A stretch of 64,000 nucleotides of DNA from Kribbella catacumbae DSM 19601 (GCF_000372465.1 NZ_AQUZ01000015.1:62001-126000); one strand, 5' to 3'. Counted from the first letter of the stretch, positions 1 to 8,640 are shown. Made by a program: numbers and translations. The notes: generated by a model from the sequence alone, not told the origin.

Positions 1-652
1 GCCGGTGGTACAGCAGGCCGATGTTGTCCGGAACCGTGCGCGCGGTGTTGATGTCGTGCGTGACGATCAGGCAGGTCGCCTGCGTCATCTCGTTCAGGTC
101 GATGATCAGCTGATTCAGGAACGCGGTCCGGACCGGGTCGAGGCCGGAGTCGGGCTCGTCGAAGAGCAGGATCTCCGGCTCCAGGACGAGCGCGCGGGCC
201 AGCCCGGCCCGCTTGCGCATCCCGCCGGAGATCTCGCCGGGCAGCTTCTTCTCCGCGCCGACCAGACCGACCATCTCCATCTTCTCCATCACGATGGAGC
301 GGATCTCGGACTCGGACTTCTTGGTGTGCTCGCGCAGCGGGAAGGCGACGTTGTCGTACAGGTTCATCGAGCCGAACATCGCGCCGTCCTGGAACAGCAC
401 GCCGAACAGCTTGCGGACCTCGTAGAGCTGGCGCTCCGAGCAGGTCGCGATGTCGACGCCCTCGATGTGCACGTGACCCCGGTCCGGCTTGAGCAGACCG
501 ATCAGCGTCTTCAGGAATACGGACTTCCCGGTGCCGGAAGGGCCGAGCATGACGCAGATCTCACCGGCGGGCAGCGTCAGGGACACGTCGCCCCAGATCA
601 GCTGGCTTCCGAAGGACTTCGTCAGTCCCTCGACACGGACCTCTACGCCCAC
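1..652 (-). CDS. Mce-type ABC transporter ATPase (Mkl/MlaF-like), 3' end outside window
   Basis: The 217 visible residues form an ABC nucleotide-binding domain. Walker A is GPSGTGKS, the signature is SGGMRKRAGLARAL and Walker B is ILLFDEPDSGLDP. The Q-loop reads VLFQDGAMF, and the signature has SGGM in place of SGGQ, both typical of ATPases that power Mce/Mla lipid importers. The start is a GTG preceded by AGGAGG four bases upstream. The C-terminal part, where Mkl proteins carry an extra domain, is cut off. In mycobacteria mkl also lies just beyond rplL, so the location supports the call. MCE/YrbE partners would be expected left of the window. Family is confident; transported lipid unknown. 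Confidence 0.85.
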   Translation of the reverse strand, partial: MGVEVRVEGLTKSFGSQLIWGDVSLTLPAGEICVMLGPSGTGKSVFLKTLIGLLKPDRGHVHIEGVDIATCSERQLYEVRKLFGVLFQDGAMFGSMNLYDNVAFPLREHTKKSESEIRSIVMEKMEMVGLVGAEKKLPGEISGGMRKRAGLARALVLEPEILLFDEPDSGLDPVRTAFLNQLIIDLNEMTQATCLIVTHDINTARTVPDNIGLLYHR

Positions 653-728
653 CGGTCCTCCTCACGGGTTCGTCGTGACAGCCCCGACCGACGTGCTTTC
701 GTCGATACAACGAGGGCGCGGTTGCTTA

Positions 729-758
729 GGTTACGCACGAGTACCTTTTTGCGTAACC
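729..758. promoter_or_regulatory. Inverted repeat, candidate operator upstream of the Mce ATPase
   Basis: GGTTACGCA and TGCGTAACC are perfectly complementary 9-base arms separated by 12 bases. They lie between the divergent ATPase (start 652) and PhoX-like (start 928) genes. Size and symmetry fit a dimeric repressor site. No regulator for it is visible in the window. Confidence 0.4.
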
Positions 759-927
759 CCTCTGTGTCAAGTGTTGGATGACCGATTCGTCACGCTCCGG
801 TCACGCCCGGATCACGTTCCGTACGATCGTTGCCCGGCCCCAGCGCGGCGGGGAACTCCAGGACTGTCAGCAGGCCGGTCTGAAGGCTAGCGTCAAATTC
901 GGGCCGTTCGCGCGAGAGGGGTAACTG

Positions 928-2391
928 ATGAGCATCGAACGACGCACCTTCCTCAGGGGCAGCGTGGCCGTCGCCGGCGGCGTCCTCGCCGCGGGGCCGT
1001 TCCAGGGGTTCGTGGCCCGGGAGGCGGGGGCGGAGCCGAAGGGCAACGCGCCCTTCCGGGCCCTGCGCGCGATCCCGGACAAGCGCGACGGCAAGGTCCG
1101 GCTGCACCTGCCGGAGGGTTTCTCCTACCGGTCGTTCCACGACACGGAGTTCCCGGTGGTACTGCGGGACGGCACCACGCTGCCCGGGCGGCACGACGGG
1201 ATGGGCGCGTTCCGGCTGGCCGGAGGAAACGTGCTTCTGGTCCGCAACCATGAACTGAACAACCCGGGCGCGCCGTTCGGCCCCGGTACGCCGTACGACG
1301 CCAATGCCCAGGGCGGTACGACGACGGTCGAGGTGACACCCTTCGGCGAGGTGGGCGACGCGTACACCAGCCTGAACGGCACGATGATGAACTGCAGCGG
1401 CGGAATCATGCCGTGGGGTAGCTGGATCACCTGCGAGGAAACGGTGAACGGCCCCGACGTCGGCCCGGACTTCACCGGCAGACCGAACGTGCCCCTGACC
1501 AAGCCGCACGGATTCATCTTCGAGGTACCGGCGGGCGGCCAGTCGGACCGGCAGCCGATCACCCGGGCCGGCCGCTTCGCGCACGAGGCGGTCGCGTTCG
1601 ACCCGGCCGACGGGATCCTCTACCTGACCGAGGACAACTTCGCGTTCCCCTCCGGGTTCTACCGCTACCGCCCGGCATCGAACCCCCTGCGTTCCGGCGG
1701 GCTGGACAACGACGGCCGGCTGCAGATGCTCGCTGTCCGCGGTCGCCCGAACCTGAACCTGGCCGCGGAGCAGCCGCGGCGGGCGACGTACGACGTGGAG
1801 TGGGTGGACATCGACGACCCGGCACCGACGTTCCCGTACACGCCGGGGCAGACCGCTCCGACGACGAACGACCAGGCGCTGGTGTACGTCGGCGACCAGG
1901 GCCGCTCCCAGGGTGCGGCGTACTTCTCCCGGCTGGAGGGCACGGTTTACGACGACAACGTCGTGTACTTCTGCTCGACCCAAGGTGGCGGACCGGCCGA
2001 GACCGGGCCGGACTCGGTGACCGGCTACGGCAACGGTTTCGGCCAGATCTGGGGCTACCACACCCGCGCGCGGAAGCTGCAGCTGCTGTACCAGTCGCCG
2101 AACCGCTCGACGCTGGACTTCCCGGACAACGTGACGACCAGCCGGCGGGGAACACTGGTGCTCTGCGAGGACAGCACGCAGGACAACTACCTGCGCGGCC
2201 TGTCCCGCGGCGGTCAGCTCTGGGACATCGCGCTGAACCGCCTCACCAGCAGTACCGGGGTGGACCGGTCCGGCGACGAGTTCGCCGGTACGACGTTCAG
2301 CCCGGACGGGCACACCCTGTTCGTCAACATCCAGGCGAGCCGCGGCATGTCCTTCGCGATTTGGGGCCCCTGGCAACGGATCGGCGTCTGA
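928..2391 (+). CDS. PhoX/DUF839-family secreted protein
   Basis: This 487-residue protein begins with a Tat signal peptide: RRTFLRG, then an alanine/glycine/valine-rich hydrophobic stretch and a likely cleavage site near residue 35 (after AGAEP). The remainder matches the DUF839/PhoX beta-propeller family, with the HDGMGAF and RNHELN segments early and STQDN late. Family members include calcium- and iron-dependent alkaline phosphatases, but many are uncharacterised, so phosphatase activity is only inferred. The ATG follows GAGAGGGG. It is followed directly by a PAP2 phosphatase gene, so both may act on phosphate esters at the cell surface. Confidence 0.75.
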   Translation: MSIERRTFLRGSVAVAGGVLAAGPFQGFVAREAGAEPKGNAPFRALRAIPDKRDGKVRLHLPEGFSYRSFHDTEFPVVLRDGTTLPGRHDGMGAFRLAGGNVLLVRNHELNNPGAPFGPGTPYDANAQGGTTTVEVTPFGEVGDAYTSLNGTMMNCSGGIMPWGSWITCEETVNGPDVGPDFTGRPNVPLTKPHGFIFEVPAGGQSDRQPITRAGRFAHEAVAFDPADGILYLTEDNFAFPSGFYRYRPASNPLRSGGLDNDGRLQMLAVRGRPNLNLAAEQPRRATYDVEWVDIDDPAPTFPYTPGQTAPTTNDQALVYVGDQGRSQGAAYFSRLEGTVYDDNVVYFCSTQGGGPAETGPDSVTGYGNGFGQIWGYHTRARKLQLLYQSPNRSTLDFPDNVTTSRRGTLVLCEDSTQDNYLRGLSRGGQLWDIALNRLTSSTGVDRSGDEFAGTTFSPDGHTLFVNIQASRGMSFAIWGPWQRIGV

Positions 2392-2417
2392 CGAACCGGC
2401 CGGCTCTGGGCCTCACA

Positions 2418-2993
2418 GTGGTGTCGATGGGCGCCGCTGTGGCACTCGGCGCTTGGGTCCTCGCCGTGGATACGGTACCGGGCGAGCGGCGAGTGCTGAT
2501 CCGGGTTCACGACGCCGGCCTGTCGATCGATCAGGCCATGCTCGCCATCAGCAGGGCCACCGAACTGCTGCCGCTGGGAGCCGTCGCGGTCGGCGTCCTC
2601 GTCGTACTGCTTGTCCTGCATCGGCCGAGTGACGCGATGCTGTTCGGCGCGGGAGTAGCTGTCGTCTGGGCGGTCAACCCTTTGCTGAAGGAGCTGGTCG
2701 GCCGGTCTCGTCCCGACCTCTGGCCACTGCCGGACTCAGTCTCGGAGTACAGCTTCCCGAGTGGGCATGCCGCGAACACCGCGGCCTTGGCCGGTGGCCT
2801 GCTGTTGATCCTGCACAGCCGGCACTGGCGGGTTGTCGGTGCCCTGCTCGCTGCGGTCGGGCTCGCGATCGTTGGGTTCTCCCAACTGGTACTCGGCCGG
2901 CACTACCCGTCCGACATCCTCGCCGGCTGGTTCTGGGCGGGAGCCTGGATCAGCTTGCTCGCCTGGGTGAGAAGCCGCCGGTCAGAGGGGTGA
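2418..2993 (+). CDS. PAP2-family membrane phosphatase
   Basis: This protein of about 191 residues has several hydrophobic helices and the three PAP2 signature motifs: KELVGRSRP (K-x6-RP), FPSGHA, and SQLVLGRHYPSD (in place of SR-x5-H-x3-D). These form the active site of type 2 phosphatidic-acid or undecaprenyl-pyrophosphate phosphatases, which face the outside of the membrane. The start is uncertain: GTG at 2418, GTG at 2421 and ATG at 2427 are in frame, and a CTG overlaps the preceding stop. The gene follows the PhoX-like gene by about 26 bases and is probably co-transcribed. Substrate unknown. Confidence 0.8.
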   Translation: MVSMGAAVALGAWVLAVDTVPGERRVLIRVHDAGLSIDQAMLAISRATELLPLGAVAVGVLVVLLVLHRPSDAMLFGAGVAVVWAVNPLLKELVGRSRPDLWPLPDSVSEYSFPSGHAANTAALAGGLLLILHSRHWRVVGALLAAVGLAIVGFSQLVLGRHYPSDILAGWFWAGAWISLLAWVRSRRSEG

Positions 2994-3000
2994 GACGCAC

Positions 3001-3032
3001 CGAAGGGCGGCCCCTTGCGGGACCGCCCTTCG
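3001..3032. terminator. Bidirectional hairpin between PAP2 gene and rplL
   Basis: CGAAGGGCGG pairs perfectly with CCGCCCTTCG around a short loop, between the convergent ends of the PAP2 gene and rplL. There is no strong U-run on either side, which is common for actinobacterial terminators. Confidence 0.65.
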
Positions 3033-3066
3033 TTGGTACAGCTGGTGTGCGGCTAGGCCGCACAGG

Positions 3067-3450
3067 TCACTTGAGGGTGACGGTGGCGCCGGCGCCCTCG
3101 AGGGCCTCCTTGGCCTTCTCCGCGGCAGCCTTGTCGACCTTCTCCAGGATGGCCTTCGGCGCGCTCTCGACGAGGTCCTTGGCCTCCTTCAGGCCGAGGC
3201 TGGTGAGGCCACGCACCTCCTTGATGACCTGGATCTTCTTGTCGCCGGCCGACTCCAGGACGACGTCGAACTCGTCCTGCTCGACAGCCTCTTCGGCCGG
3301 GGCGCCAGGACCCGCGGCGGCGGCGACGGCCACCGGAGCAGCGGCGGTCACGCCGAACTCCTCTTCGAAGGCCTTCACGAACTCAGAGAGCTCGAGCAGG
3401 GTGAGGTCCTTGAACTGACCGAGCAGCTCTTCGGTGCTGAGCTTCGCCAT
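3067..3450 (-). CDS. rplL: 50S ribosomal protein L7/L12
   Basis: The 127-residue sequence starts [10 protein letters not shown] and has the usual layout: N-terminal dimerisation domain, Ala/Gly/Pro hinge (residues about 38-52) and C-terminal factor-binding domain ([20 protein letters not shown]). It forms the L10-bound stalk that recruits GTPase translation factors. AAGGA lies upstream of the ATG. It follows rplJ by 70 bases on the same strand. rpoB is not immediately downstream, because the PAP2/PhoX/Mce genes intervene. Confidence 0.98.
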   Translation of the reverse strand: MAKLSTEELLGQFKDLTLLELSEFVKAFEEEFGVTAAAPVAVAAAAGPGAPAEEAVEQDEFDVVLESAGDKKIQVIKEVRGLTSLGLKEAKDLVESAPKAILEKVDKAAAEKAKEALEGAGATVTLK

Positions 3451-3520
3451 TTTGGCGGTCCTTCCGTAAGTGTGTTGCTAGGTGATTACTACTGACTGGG
3501 GTCCTGCGTGAGTCGATCGG

Positions 3521-4144
3521 TCAGCTGTCGGCTGACGCGGTCTCCTCGGTGCTCGCGCTCTCGGCAGGTGCTTCGGCCGAATCTTGCAGAGCCTCCGCGG
3601 CCGGAGCCTCGTCCGCCACGGGGGCGGCCACGGCCGGCAGCTTGTCCTGCAGCGCCGCGAACAGGCGCGCGGCCTGCGACAGCGGAGCAGCGAACAGCGA
3701 CACCGCTTGCTGCGGGGCCGCCTTCATCGCACCTGCGAGCTTTGCGAGGAGAACCTCACGCGACTCCAGGTCAGCGAGTTTGTTGATCTCGTCCGAGCCG
3801 AGTGCCTTGCCGTCCAGCACACCGCCCTTGATGACGAGAAGGGGATTGGCCTTGGCGAAGTCACGCAGCCCCTTGGCCGCGACCACCGGGTCGCCCTTGA
3901 TGAAGGCGATGGCCGACGGACCCTCGAGCAGCGAGTCGAACGACTCCACACCCGCGTCCTTGGCAGCGATCTTGGTCAGCGTGTTCTTCACCACGGCGTA
4001 GTTCACGTCGTCACCGAGCGTAGTGCGCAACTGCCGCAACTGCGCCACGGTGAGTCCGCGGTACTCGGTCAGCACGGCGCCGTTGGAGCTCTTGAAGCTA
4101 TCCGTGAGCTCTGCGACGGCGGCTGCCTTGTCCGGCCTCGCCAT
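3521..4144 (-). CDS. rplJ: 50S ribosomal protein L10
   Basis: The 207 residues start [10 protein letters not shown] and include the L10 landmarks YRGLTVAQL and NTLTKIAA; the C-terminal half holds the L7/L12-docking helix. A C-terminal Ala/Glu/Ser tail (about 35 residues) extends past the E. coli length and is common in actinobacteria. A structured leader upstream indicates autoregulation by L10 or L10-L12. It forms an operon with rplL. Confidence 0.97.
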   Translation of the reverse strand: MARPDKAAAVAELTDSFKSSNGAVLTEYRGLTVAQLRQLRTTLGDDVNYAVVKNTLTKIAAKDAGVESFDSLLEGPSAIAFIKGDPVVAAKGLRDFAKANPLLVIKGGVLDGKALGSDEINKLADLESREVLLAKLAGAMKAAPQQAVSLFAAPLSQAARLFAALQDKLPAVAAPVADEAPAAEALQDSAEAPAESASTEETASADS

Positions 4145-4149
4145 GGGTC

Positions 4150-4350
4150 TCCTTCCGCCCTGTTACCAGGGTTGGGCTTCTCTTGCCGCACCGGCCAGAC
4201 CCACACAAAACGAAACGCCCCTGCGCAGGCGCAAGGGCGTGAAGAAACTAGTCTCACTTACTTGTCACCTACGCGGGCCGCCCACGAGCTTGTGGGACTT
4301 TCAGTTGCTCCGGGAGCAACGACCAGCGGTCTTCGGCAGCCTCAAGAGTA
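4150..4350 (-). ncRNA. L10 leader (ribosomal protein autoregulatory element)
   Basis: The RNA upstream of rplJ contains GAAGACCGCTGGT (read on the minus strand, 4334-4322), characteristic of the L10-binding leader. Several short stems follow. A hairpin at 4215-4240 (ACGCCC paired with GGGCGT) is followed by TTTCGTTTTG, resembling an intrinsic attenuator. Known L10 leaders bind the L10/L12 complex to limit rplJL expression. Exact 5' and 3' limits are estimated. Confidence 0.75.
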
Positions 4351-4424
4351 ACCGCCGGTGACTCGACCACCAAATCGGTTCCGGGGGCTGCGGTGATTTG
4401 GGGGCTCTCCCGCGGTGAGCCGCT

Positions 4425-4471
4425 CCGCGTGAAGGAAATTGGTCACAGAGCGGCAAATTTCCTTCACGCGG
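4425..4471. repeat. 16-bp perfect inverted repeat at the 3' end of the MFS gene
   Basis: CCGCGTGAAGGAAATT (4425-4440) and its exact complement AATTTCCTTCACGCGG (4456-4471) enclose a 15-base loop. The right arm overlaps the last codons of the MFS gene. It could end MFS transcription ahead of the rplJ leader. It is one of several long intergenic inverted repeats in the window. Confidence 0.8.
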
Positions 4472-5666
4472 TGGGATTGGACTCGGGCCGGGACGGGATC
4501 CAGCGATTCATGGCGGCCGCGGCTGCCCAGCCGGTTAGGCCCATGGCTAGGACTGCTGGGCCAAGGCTGGTCAGGGCGGTGACCGCGGCGATGAGGAACG
4601 GGCCGGCGCAGATGCCGGTGTCGGCACAGAGGCGGAAGGCGCCGAGGAACTGGGCTCGGGCGCCTGGTGGTGCGGCGTCGGCGCCGAGCGTCATGATCAC
4701 GCCGGCGCCCAGCCCGTTGCCGACTCCCATCAGCAGGGCGACCGCGGTCAGCGTGGTGGCCGAGTGGGTCAGCGGGAGCAGCAGGTGCGCCAGGCCGAGC
4801 ACGAACATCGACGGTACTGCGACCCACTTGCGGCCGAAGCGGTCCATCACTGAGCCGGCTGGATAGAAGAGCAGCATGTCCACCGCGCCGGACACTCCGA
4901 AGATGATGCTGGTGGTCTGCGGATCCAGGCCGAGGTGCTCGGCCCAGAGCGGGATCACCACCTGCCGGGACGCCCGTACTGCGCCGACGAGGAGCGCGCC
5001 GAGACCGAGCGTACGTAGTACGGGGAGGTGTTCGCGGATCACCGCGCGAGTGGATTGCACGACGACGGGGTTGGCGGCACGGCTTCGGCGTACGGACTCG
5101 AGGTCGGGGAGGCTGAGCAGGACCACGCAGGCGAGCACGGCGGCGCCGAGGTGGACCCAGTAGGCGCCGTCGGTGCCGAGGAACTTCATCGCGAAGGCGC
5201 CGAGGAACGGGCCGATGAAGGACCCGATCCGCTGGACCCCGCCGAGGGTCGACAGGGCGCGGGCGCGCATCTGCAGCGGTACGGCCTCGCTGAGGTATGC
5301 CTGGCGAGCAAGCCCCCAGACGGCCCCGGCGAGGCCGGTCGCCCCGATCGCAAGAGCCAGGCCCCAAACGTTCGGCACCACCAAGCAGGCCACCAACGCA
5401 ACCGACACGAGCCCTGTGGCCAGCAACATCGCCCGGCGCTCGCCGATGCGGCTGGTCAGTGACCCGGCCGGAATGGCCCCGACCACCTGCCCGACACCGG
5501 CAGCGGCGACCACCAAACTGGCAACAGCGATCGACGCACCAAGCTCCCGCGCAGACAACGCGACAACTGGAGCAATCGCCCCCTGGCCGATGCCGTACAA
5601 CAACGCCGGCAGATAAACCGAGGGAGCAATCCTCCAAAGACTGACGGACTCGACCATCCCCGTCAT
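4464..5666 (-). CDS. MFS transporter (drug-efflux type)
   Basis: The protein has about 400 residues with roughly twelve hydrophobic segments. The motif-A-like loop reads GSLTSRIGERRAM between helices 2 and 3, and SVMDRFGRKW is the matching loop in the second half. It is likely a proton-driven exporter of small molecules in the cytoplasmic membrane. I chose the ATG at 5664-5666 because TTGAGG lies 8 bases upstream; a TTG at 5705 is the only longer alternative. It is transcribed in the same direction as the VapBC-like pair upstream, separated by about 50 bases. Substrate not deducible. Confidence 0.8.
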   Translation of the reverse strand: MTGMVESVSLWRIAPSVYLPALLYGIGQGAIAPVVALSARELGASIAVASLVVAAAGVGQVVGAIPAGSLTSRIGERRAMLLATGLVSVALVACLVVPNVWGLALAIGATGLAGAVWGLARQAYLSEAVPLQMRARALSTLGGVQRIGSFIGPFLGAFAMKFLGTDGAYWVHLGAAVLACVVLLSLPDLESVRRSRAANPVVVQSTRAVIREHLPVLRTLGLGALLVGAVRASRQVVIPLWAEHLGLDPQTTSIIFGVSGAVDMLLFYPAGSVMDRFGRKWVAVPSMFVLGLAHLLLPLTHSATTLTAVALLMGVGNGLGAGVIMTLGADAAPPGARAQFLGAFRLCADTGICAGPFLIAAVTALTSLGPAVLAMGLTGWAAAAAMNRWIPSRPESNPTA

Positions 5667-5717
5667 CGTCCCATCCTCAACTACCTGATGAGACGCCAAT
5701 CCCAAGCCTCAGGACAG

Positions 5718-6158
5718 CTACGCGTCGATCGGGTGGGCGACCGGTACGACGGTGAGGAGGTTCTCGAGCCCCTTGAAGTGAGCGGGGTTCGTGGTGAACA
5801 GAGGCAGTTCCTCCGCCACCGCGATGCTGGCGATCATCAGATCGGCAACCCGGCCCCGTGGCGTCCGGCCCACAGCTACGACAGCTGCGCAGATCCGGCC
5901 GTAGATCCTGGCTGCCTCCGCGTCGAAGGGAATCGGATCAAACTCGTTCTCGGCGCGCTGGAGGACGTCCATCCGCCGGGCTCGCTCGGCGTGTTCGTCA
6001 TAGTCGGCCGTACCGCGCACCTGATGCGGTCCCGCCGAGAGCTCAGCCAAGGTGATGGCTGAGATGGCCATCTCAGCGGGCAGCAACGCAGGCTCGATCC
6101 ACTTCCGCAGAATCATGACGTTCGTATCGAGCAAGCCCTGCTGATACTCATCGGGCAT
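5718..6158 (-). CDS. vapC: VapC-like PIN-domain toxin
   Basis: The 146-residue PIN domain has acidic catalytic positions visible in LLDTNVM, TLAELSAG, RVADLMIAS and TTNPAHF. Such proteins are Mg-dependent RNases that usually cut tRNA or rRNA and are held inactive by their partner. The start overlaps the 3' end of the upstream antitoxin gene by 11 bases, a normal toxin-antitoxin arrangement with translational coupling. Actual toxicity and target are not shown by the sequence. Confidence 0.85.
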   Translation of the reverse strand: MPDEYQQGLLDTNVMILRKWIEPALLPAEMAISAITLAELSAGPHQVRGTADYDEHAERARRMDVLQRAENEFDPIPFDAEAARIYGRICAAVVAVGRTPRGRVADLMIASIAVAEELPLFTTNPAHFKGLENLLTVVPVAHPIDA

Positions 6159-6417
6159 AGGGATCGTCCAGTTCCTGGTCGATGTCGGCGGCCTGATGGG
6201 CGCGGAAGTCTTCCAGGCGGATGTCCGGGGCGGTACGGGACATCGCGGCGAACTCTCCGCGCGGAACGAAGCGACGCCGGCGACGCAGCGGGATCAGTTC
6301 GCCGATCCGGTGCCCGTCTCTGGTGACCGTGAAGGACTGACCGCTCTGAACGGCATCCATGATCTCTTTGGACCGGATCCGAAGGTCGCGTTGGGTGATC
6401 TCTGGCTGCGCACTCAT
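6148..6417 (-). CDS. vapB: Phd/YefM-family antitoxin (VapB-like)
   Basis: This protein of about 89 residues begins MSAQPEITQRDLR and has the Phd/YefM fold signature EIMDAVQSGQSFTVTRDGHRIGEL, split here by the length rule into EIMDAVQSGQ and SFTVTRDGHR. The polybasic stretch RRRRR and an acidic C-terminus follow; that tail would block the PIN toxin. I took the ATG at 6415-6417; an in-frame GTG at 6444 would add nine residues. A perfect palindrome 30 bases upstream is the probable autoregulatory operator. Confidence 0.82.
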   Translation of the reverse strand: MSAQPEITQRDLRIRSKEIMDAVQSGQSFTVTRDGHRIGELIPLRRRRRFVPRGEFAAMSRTAPDIRLEDFRAHQAADIDQELDDPYAR

Positions 6418-6446
6418 GGAAACATCATAGCCGCGACGTGGCACAT

Positions 6447-6465
6447 GGTGCTACCGCGTAGCACC
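6447..6465. promoter_or_regulatory. Palindromic operator upstream of vapBC
   Basis: GGTGCTAC-CGC-GTAGCACC is a perfect 8-base inverted repeat with a 3-base centre, just upstream of the antitoxin start. Type II antitoxins commonly bind such palindromes to repress their own operon. Confidence 0.6.
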
Positions 6466-6477
6466 GTGCCGTAGCGG

Positions 6478-6882
6478 TCAGGACAGGACGGCGAGGGCGT
6501 CGATTTCTACCAGCATTTGTTCTAGGGGGAGGCCGGTGAAGACGGTGGTGCGGGAGGGGAGGACGCCGCTGGGGGTGCGGGTGCTGACGAATTCGGCGTA
6601 GGCCTCGTTCATCGGGGTGAAGTTGTCGCGGGTGGTCAGGTAGACGCGGAACATCACCACGTCGTCGAGGCTGCCGCCGCCGGCCTTCAGGATCGCCTCG
6701 ATGTTCTGCAGGACCCGGGTGGTCTGCGCCTTCACGTCACCCTCGAAGACGAACGCGCCGCTGTCGGGGTCGACCGAGCCCTGGCCGGACACCTGCAGGA
6801 CGTTGCCCTTGCGGACTCCCTGGGAGAACACGGGCATCGGCGCGGGGGCGTCGGGGGTGGAGACGGCGGTCTTGTCGGACAT
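6478..6882 (-). CDS. RidA/YjgF-family enamine/imine deaminase
   Basis: The 134-residue protein has RidA features: VSGQGSVDPDSG, the central VLQNIEAILKAGG helix, the FRVYLTTRD strand and C-terminal SRTTVF (with the conserved Arg) followed by VEIDALAVL. RidA proteins hydrolyse reactive enamines and imines released by PLP-dependent dehydratases. That fits this locus, since a PLP-dependent dehydratase/aldolase-fold enzyme is encoded in the divergent arm. The ATG at 6880-6882 has GAGGAA upstream; the longer open frame overlaps the IclR gene and is not needed. It is the last gene of the kdgK-iclR-ridA unit. Confidence 0.88.
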   Translation of the reverse strand: MSDKTAVSTPDAPAPMPVFSQGVRKGNVLQVSGQGSVDPDSGAFVFEGDVKAQTTRVLQNIEAILKAGGGSLDDVVMFRVYLTTRDNFTPMNEAYAEFVSTRTPSGVLPSRTTVFTGLPLEQMLVEIDALAVLS

Positions 6883-6898
6883 TCGCGGTTCCTCTCGG

Positions 6899-7636
6899 TC
6901 AGTTGTTGTAGTCGGCGCCGATGGCTGCCGTGGTGGCGAGCAGGTCGGGCAGCAGCTCCAGCACCTGCTCATAGTTGAGCAGAACGTCCGGCACCGACAC
7001 CGAGACGGCCCCCACCACCCGGCCGGTGCGCTCGGTGATCGGCGCCCCGATGCAGTTGATGAAGGACTCGTGCTCGGCCCGGTCGTGCGCCCAGCCCTGC
7101 GAGCGGACCAGGTCGAGCTCGTCGCGCAGCTCGTCCGGCCCGGTGATCGTGTTCGGCGTGAACCGGTGGTACTCGATGGTGTTCAGCAAGCCTTCCCGCT
7201 GCCGCTTCGGCTGTGCCGCCAGCAGCACCTTGCCGACAGCAGTGCAATGCAGCGCCGCCGGTACGCCGACCTGGCTGTACATCCGCACCGACTGCACACT
7301 GTCGAGCTTGTCGATGTAGATGACCTGCCCGTTCTCGTACGCCGCCAAGTGCACCGTCTGCCCGGTCTTCTGGTTGAGCTGCCGCAGATGCGGAGCAGCA
7401 ACAGCCCGTACTACGTGCTGCTCGCGCGCAGCGTCAGCCAGGGAGAACATGCGCGAGCCCAACCGGTAGCGGTGCGCCTCGTCGCGTCGTACGAACCGCT
7501 CGACCTCCATGGTCCGCAGTAGCCGCAGCACTGTCGTCTTGTGCACGTCGAGCTCGGTCGCCAGCTGGTCGAGCGAACGGTCGCCCTCCCCCAGGCTGAC
7601 CAGGATCTGGAGGGCTCTAGCCAGACTCTGACTCAC
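6899..7636 (-). CDS. IclR-family transcriptional regulator
   Basis: The 245-residue protein has an N-terminal winged HTH (RALQILVSL through LDQLATELDVHKTTVLRLLR, residues about 5-45) and a C-terminal IclR effector domain (HLAAYENGQVIYIDK, ALHCTAVGKVLLA, GVGA-like VVGAVSVSVP). It starts at GTG 7634-7636 with GGGAGG upstream. This start overlaps the stop of the kinase gene by 4 bases, so the two are translationally coupled. It likely senses a sugar-acid intermediate of the neighbouring pathway and binds the repeated half-sites between kdgK and the divergent dehydratase gene. Confidence 0.9.
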   Translation of the reverse strand: MSQSLARALQILVSLGEGDRSLDQLATELDVHKTTVLRLLRTMEVERFVRRDEAHRYRLGSRMFSLADAAREQHVVRAVAAPHLRQLNQKTGQTVHLAAYENGQVIYIDKLDSVQSVRMYSQVGVPAALHCTAVGKVLLAAQPKRQREGLLNTIEYHRFTPNTITGPDELRDELDLVRSQGWAHDRAEHESFINCIGAPITERTGRVVGAVSVSVPDVLLNYEQVLELLPDLLATTAAIGADYNN

Positions 7637-8640
7637 ACCACACCTCCCACCCTGATACCAGCCGGACCGACCTGGGCGCCGGCCCACACCGCTTCGGAGC
7701 AATCAAGCAACGCCTGCCGGGTCGCGGCATCAGGAGGCGTCGCATGGTCGTCCGGCACAGCCAGCACAGCCGCGGCACTCAGGTGCCCTTGCCGCAGCCG
7801 CTGCTCCATCGACAGTCCCTGCAGCGTCCCGGCCAAGTAGCCGGCGGCGAAAGCGTCGCCGGCGCCCACAGGCTCTACTACTTCGACAGTGAGCGCCGGG
7901 ACCTCCGTACGACGTCCGTCCGGCTCCAGCGCGAGCGCTACGTGAGCATCCGACTTCACCACGATCGTCGAGCGCGGTCCAAGCAGTTCCCGCAGCTCAG
8001 CAGGGTCACTAGTCCCAGCAAACGCTGCCGCCTCATCCGCACCGATCAGTACTACGTCAGCCGCGCGCAGCAGTCGCCACAGCGGTGCCGTGTCGGCGTC
8101 ACGCCACAGAGCTGGACGCCAGTTGAGGTCCACACTCAAGGTGAAGCCCAACGTGTCCCGCAGAGCCGTCAACCGATCCAGCAGCTCAGCAGCAGTCGTA
8201 GAAATGGCCGCCGTGATCCCAGTGGTGTGCACAAGCTCAGCACCAACCAGCCGGTTGCGTACTGCGGGCCGATCCAAGAAGGCAGCATCCATAGCTGCCG
8301 CTGCCGAGCCAGAGCGGTAGTAGTGCATCCGCGTCCGGCCGTTGATCGTGTGCTTCACGTAGAGCCCGGTCGGCCGGGTCGGGTCGTCCTCGACTCCCCC
8401 GACCTCGACGCCGCGACCCTCCAGGTCACGCAGTACGTGCCGACCGAAGCCGTCGGTGCCGAGCCGCGAGATCCAGCCGGTCGGAACCCCCAGCGCGGCC
8501 AGTCCGCCCGCGACGTTGCACTCGGCGCCGCCGACCGATCGGCGGAACGTCTCGACGTCCTCCAGCGGGGCACCGGTCTCGGCGGCGAGCATGATCATCG
8601 CCTCGCCCAGACAGACCGCCCGAAGTACCAGATCGGCCAT
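7633..8640 (-). CDS. kdgK: PfkB-family sugar kinase, probably 2-keto-3-deoxygluconate kinase
   Basis: The 335-residue ribokinase-fold enzyme has the N-terminal motif SVGGAECNVAGGLAALG and the C-terminal catalytic motif VEPVGAGDAFAAGYLAG, with the catalytic Asp in GAGD. Segment HYYRSGSAAAAM and DLNWRPALW are typical of KDG kinases. It would phosphorylate KDG to KDPG, the substrate of the KDPG aldolase encoded at 11705. That pairing is the main reason for choosing KDG over other PfkB substrates. First gene of the minus-strand arm. Confidence 0.85.
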   Translation of the reverse strand: MADLVLRAVCLGEAMIMLAAETGAPLEDVETFRRSVGGAECNVAGGLAALGVPTGWISRLGTDGFGRHVLRDLEGRGVEVGGVEDDPTRPTGLYVKHTINGRTRMHYYRSGSAAAAMDAAFLDRPAVRNRLVGAELVHTTGITAAISTTAAELLDRLTALRDTLGFTLSVDLNWRPALWRDADTAPLWRLLRAADVVLIGADEAAAFAGTSDPAELRELLGPRSTIVVKSDAHVALALEPDGRRTEVPALTVEVVEPVGAGDAFAAGYLAGTLQGLSMEQRLRQGHLSAAAVLAVPDDHATPPDAATRQALLDCSEAVWAGAQVGPAGIRVGGVV

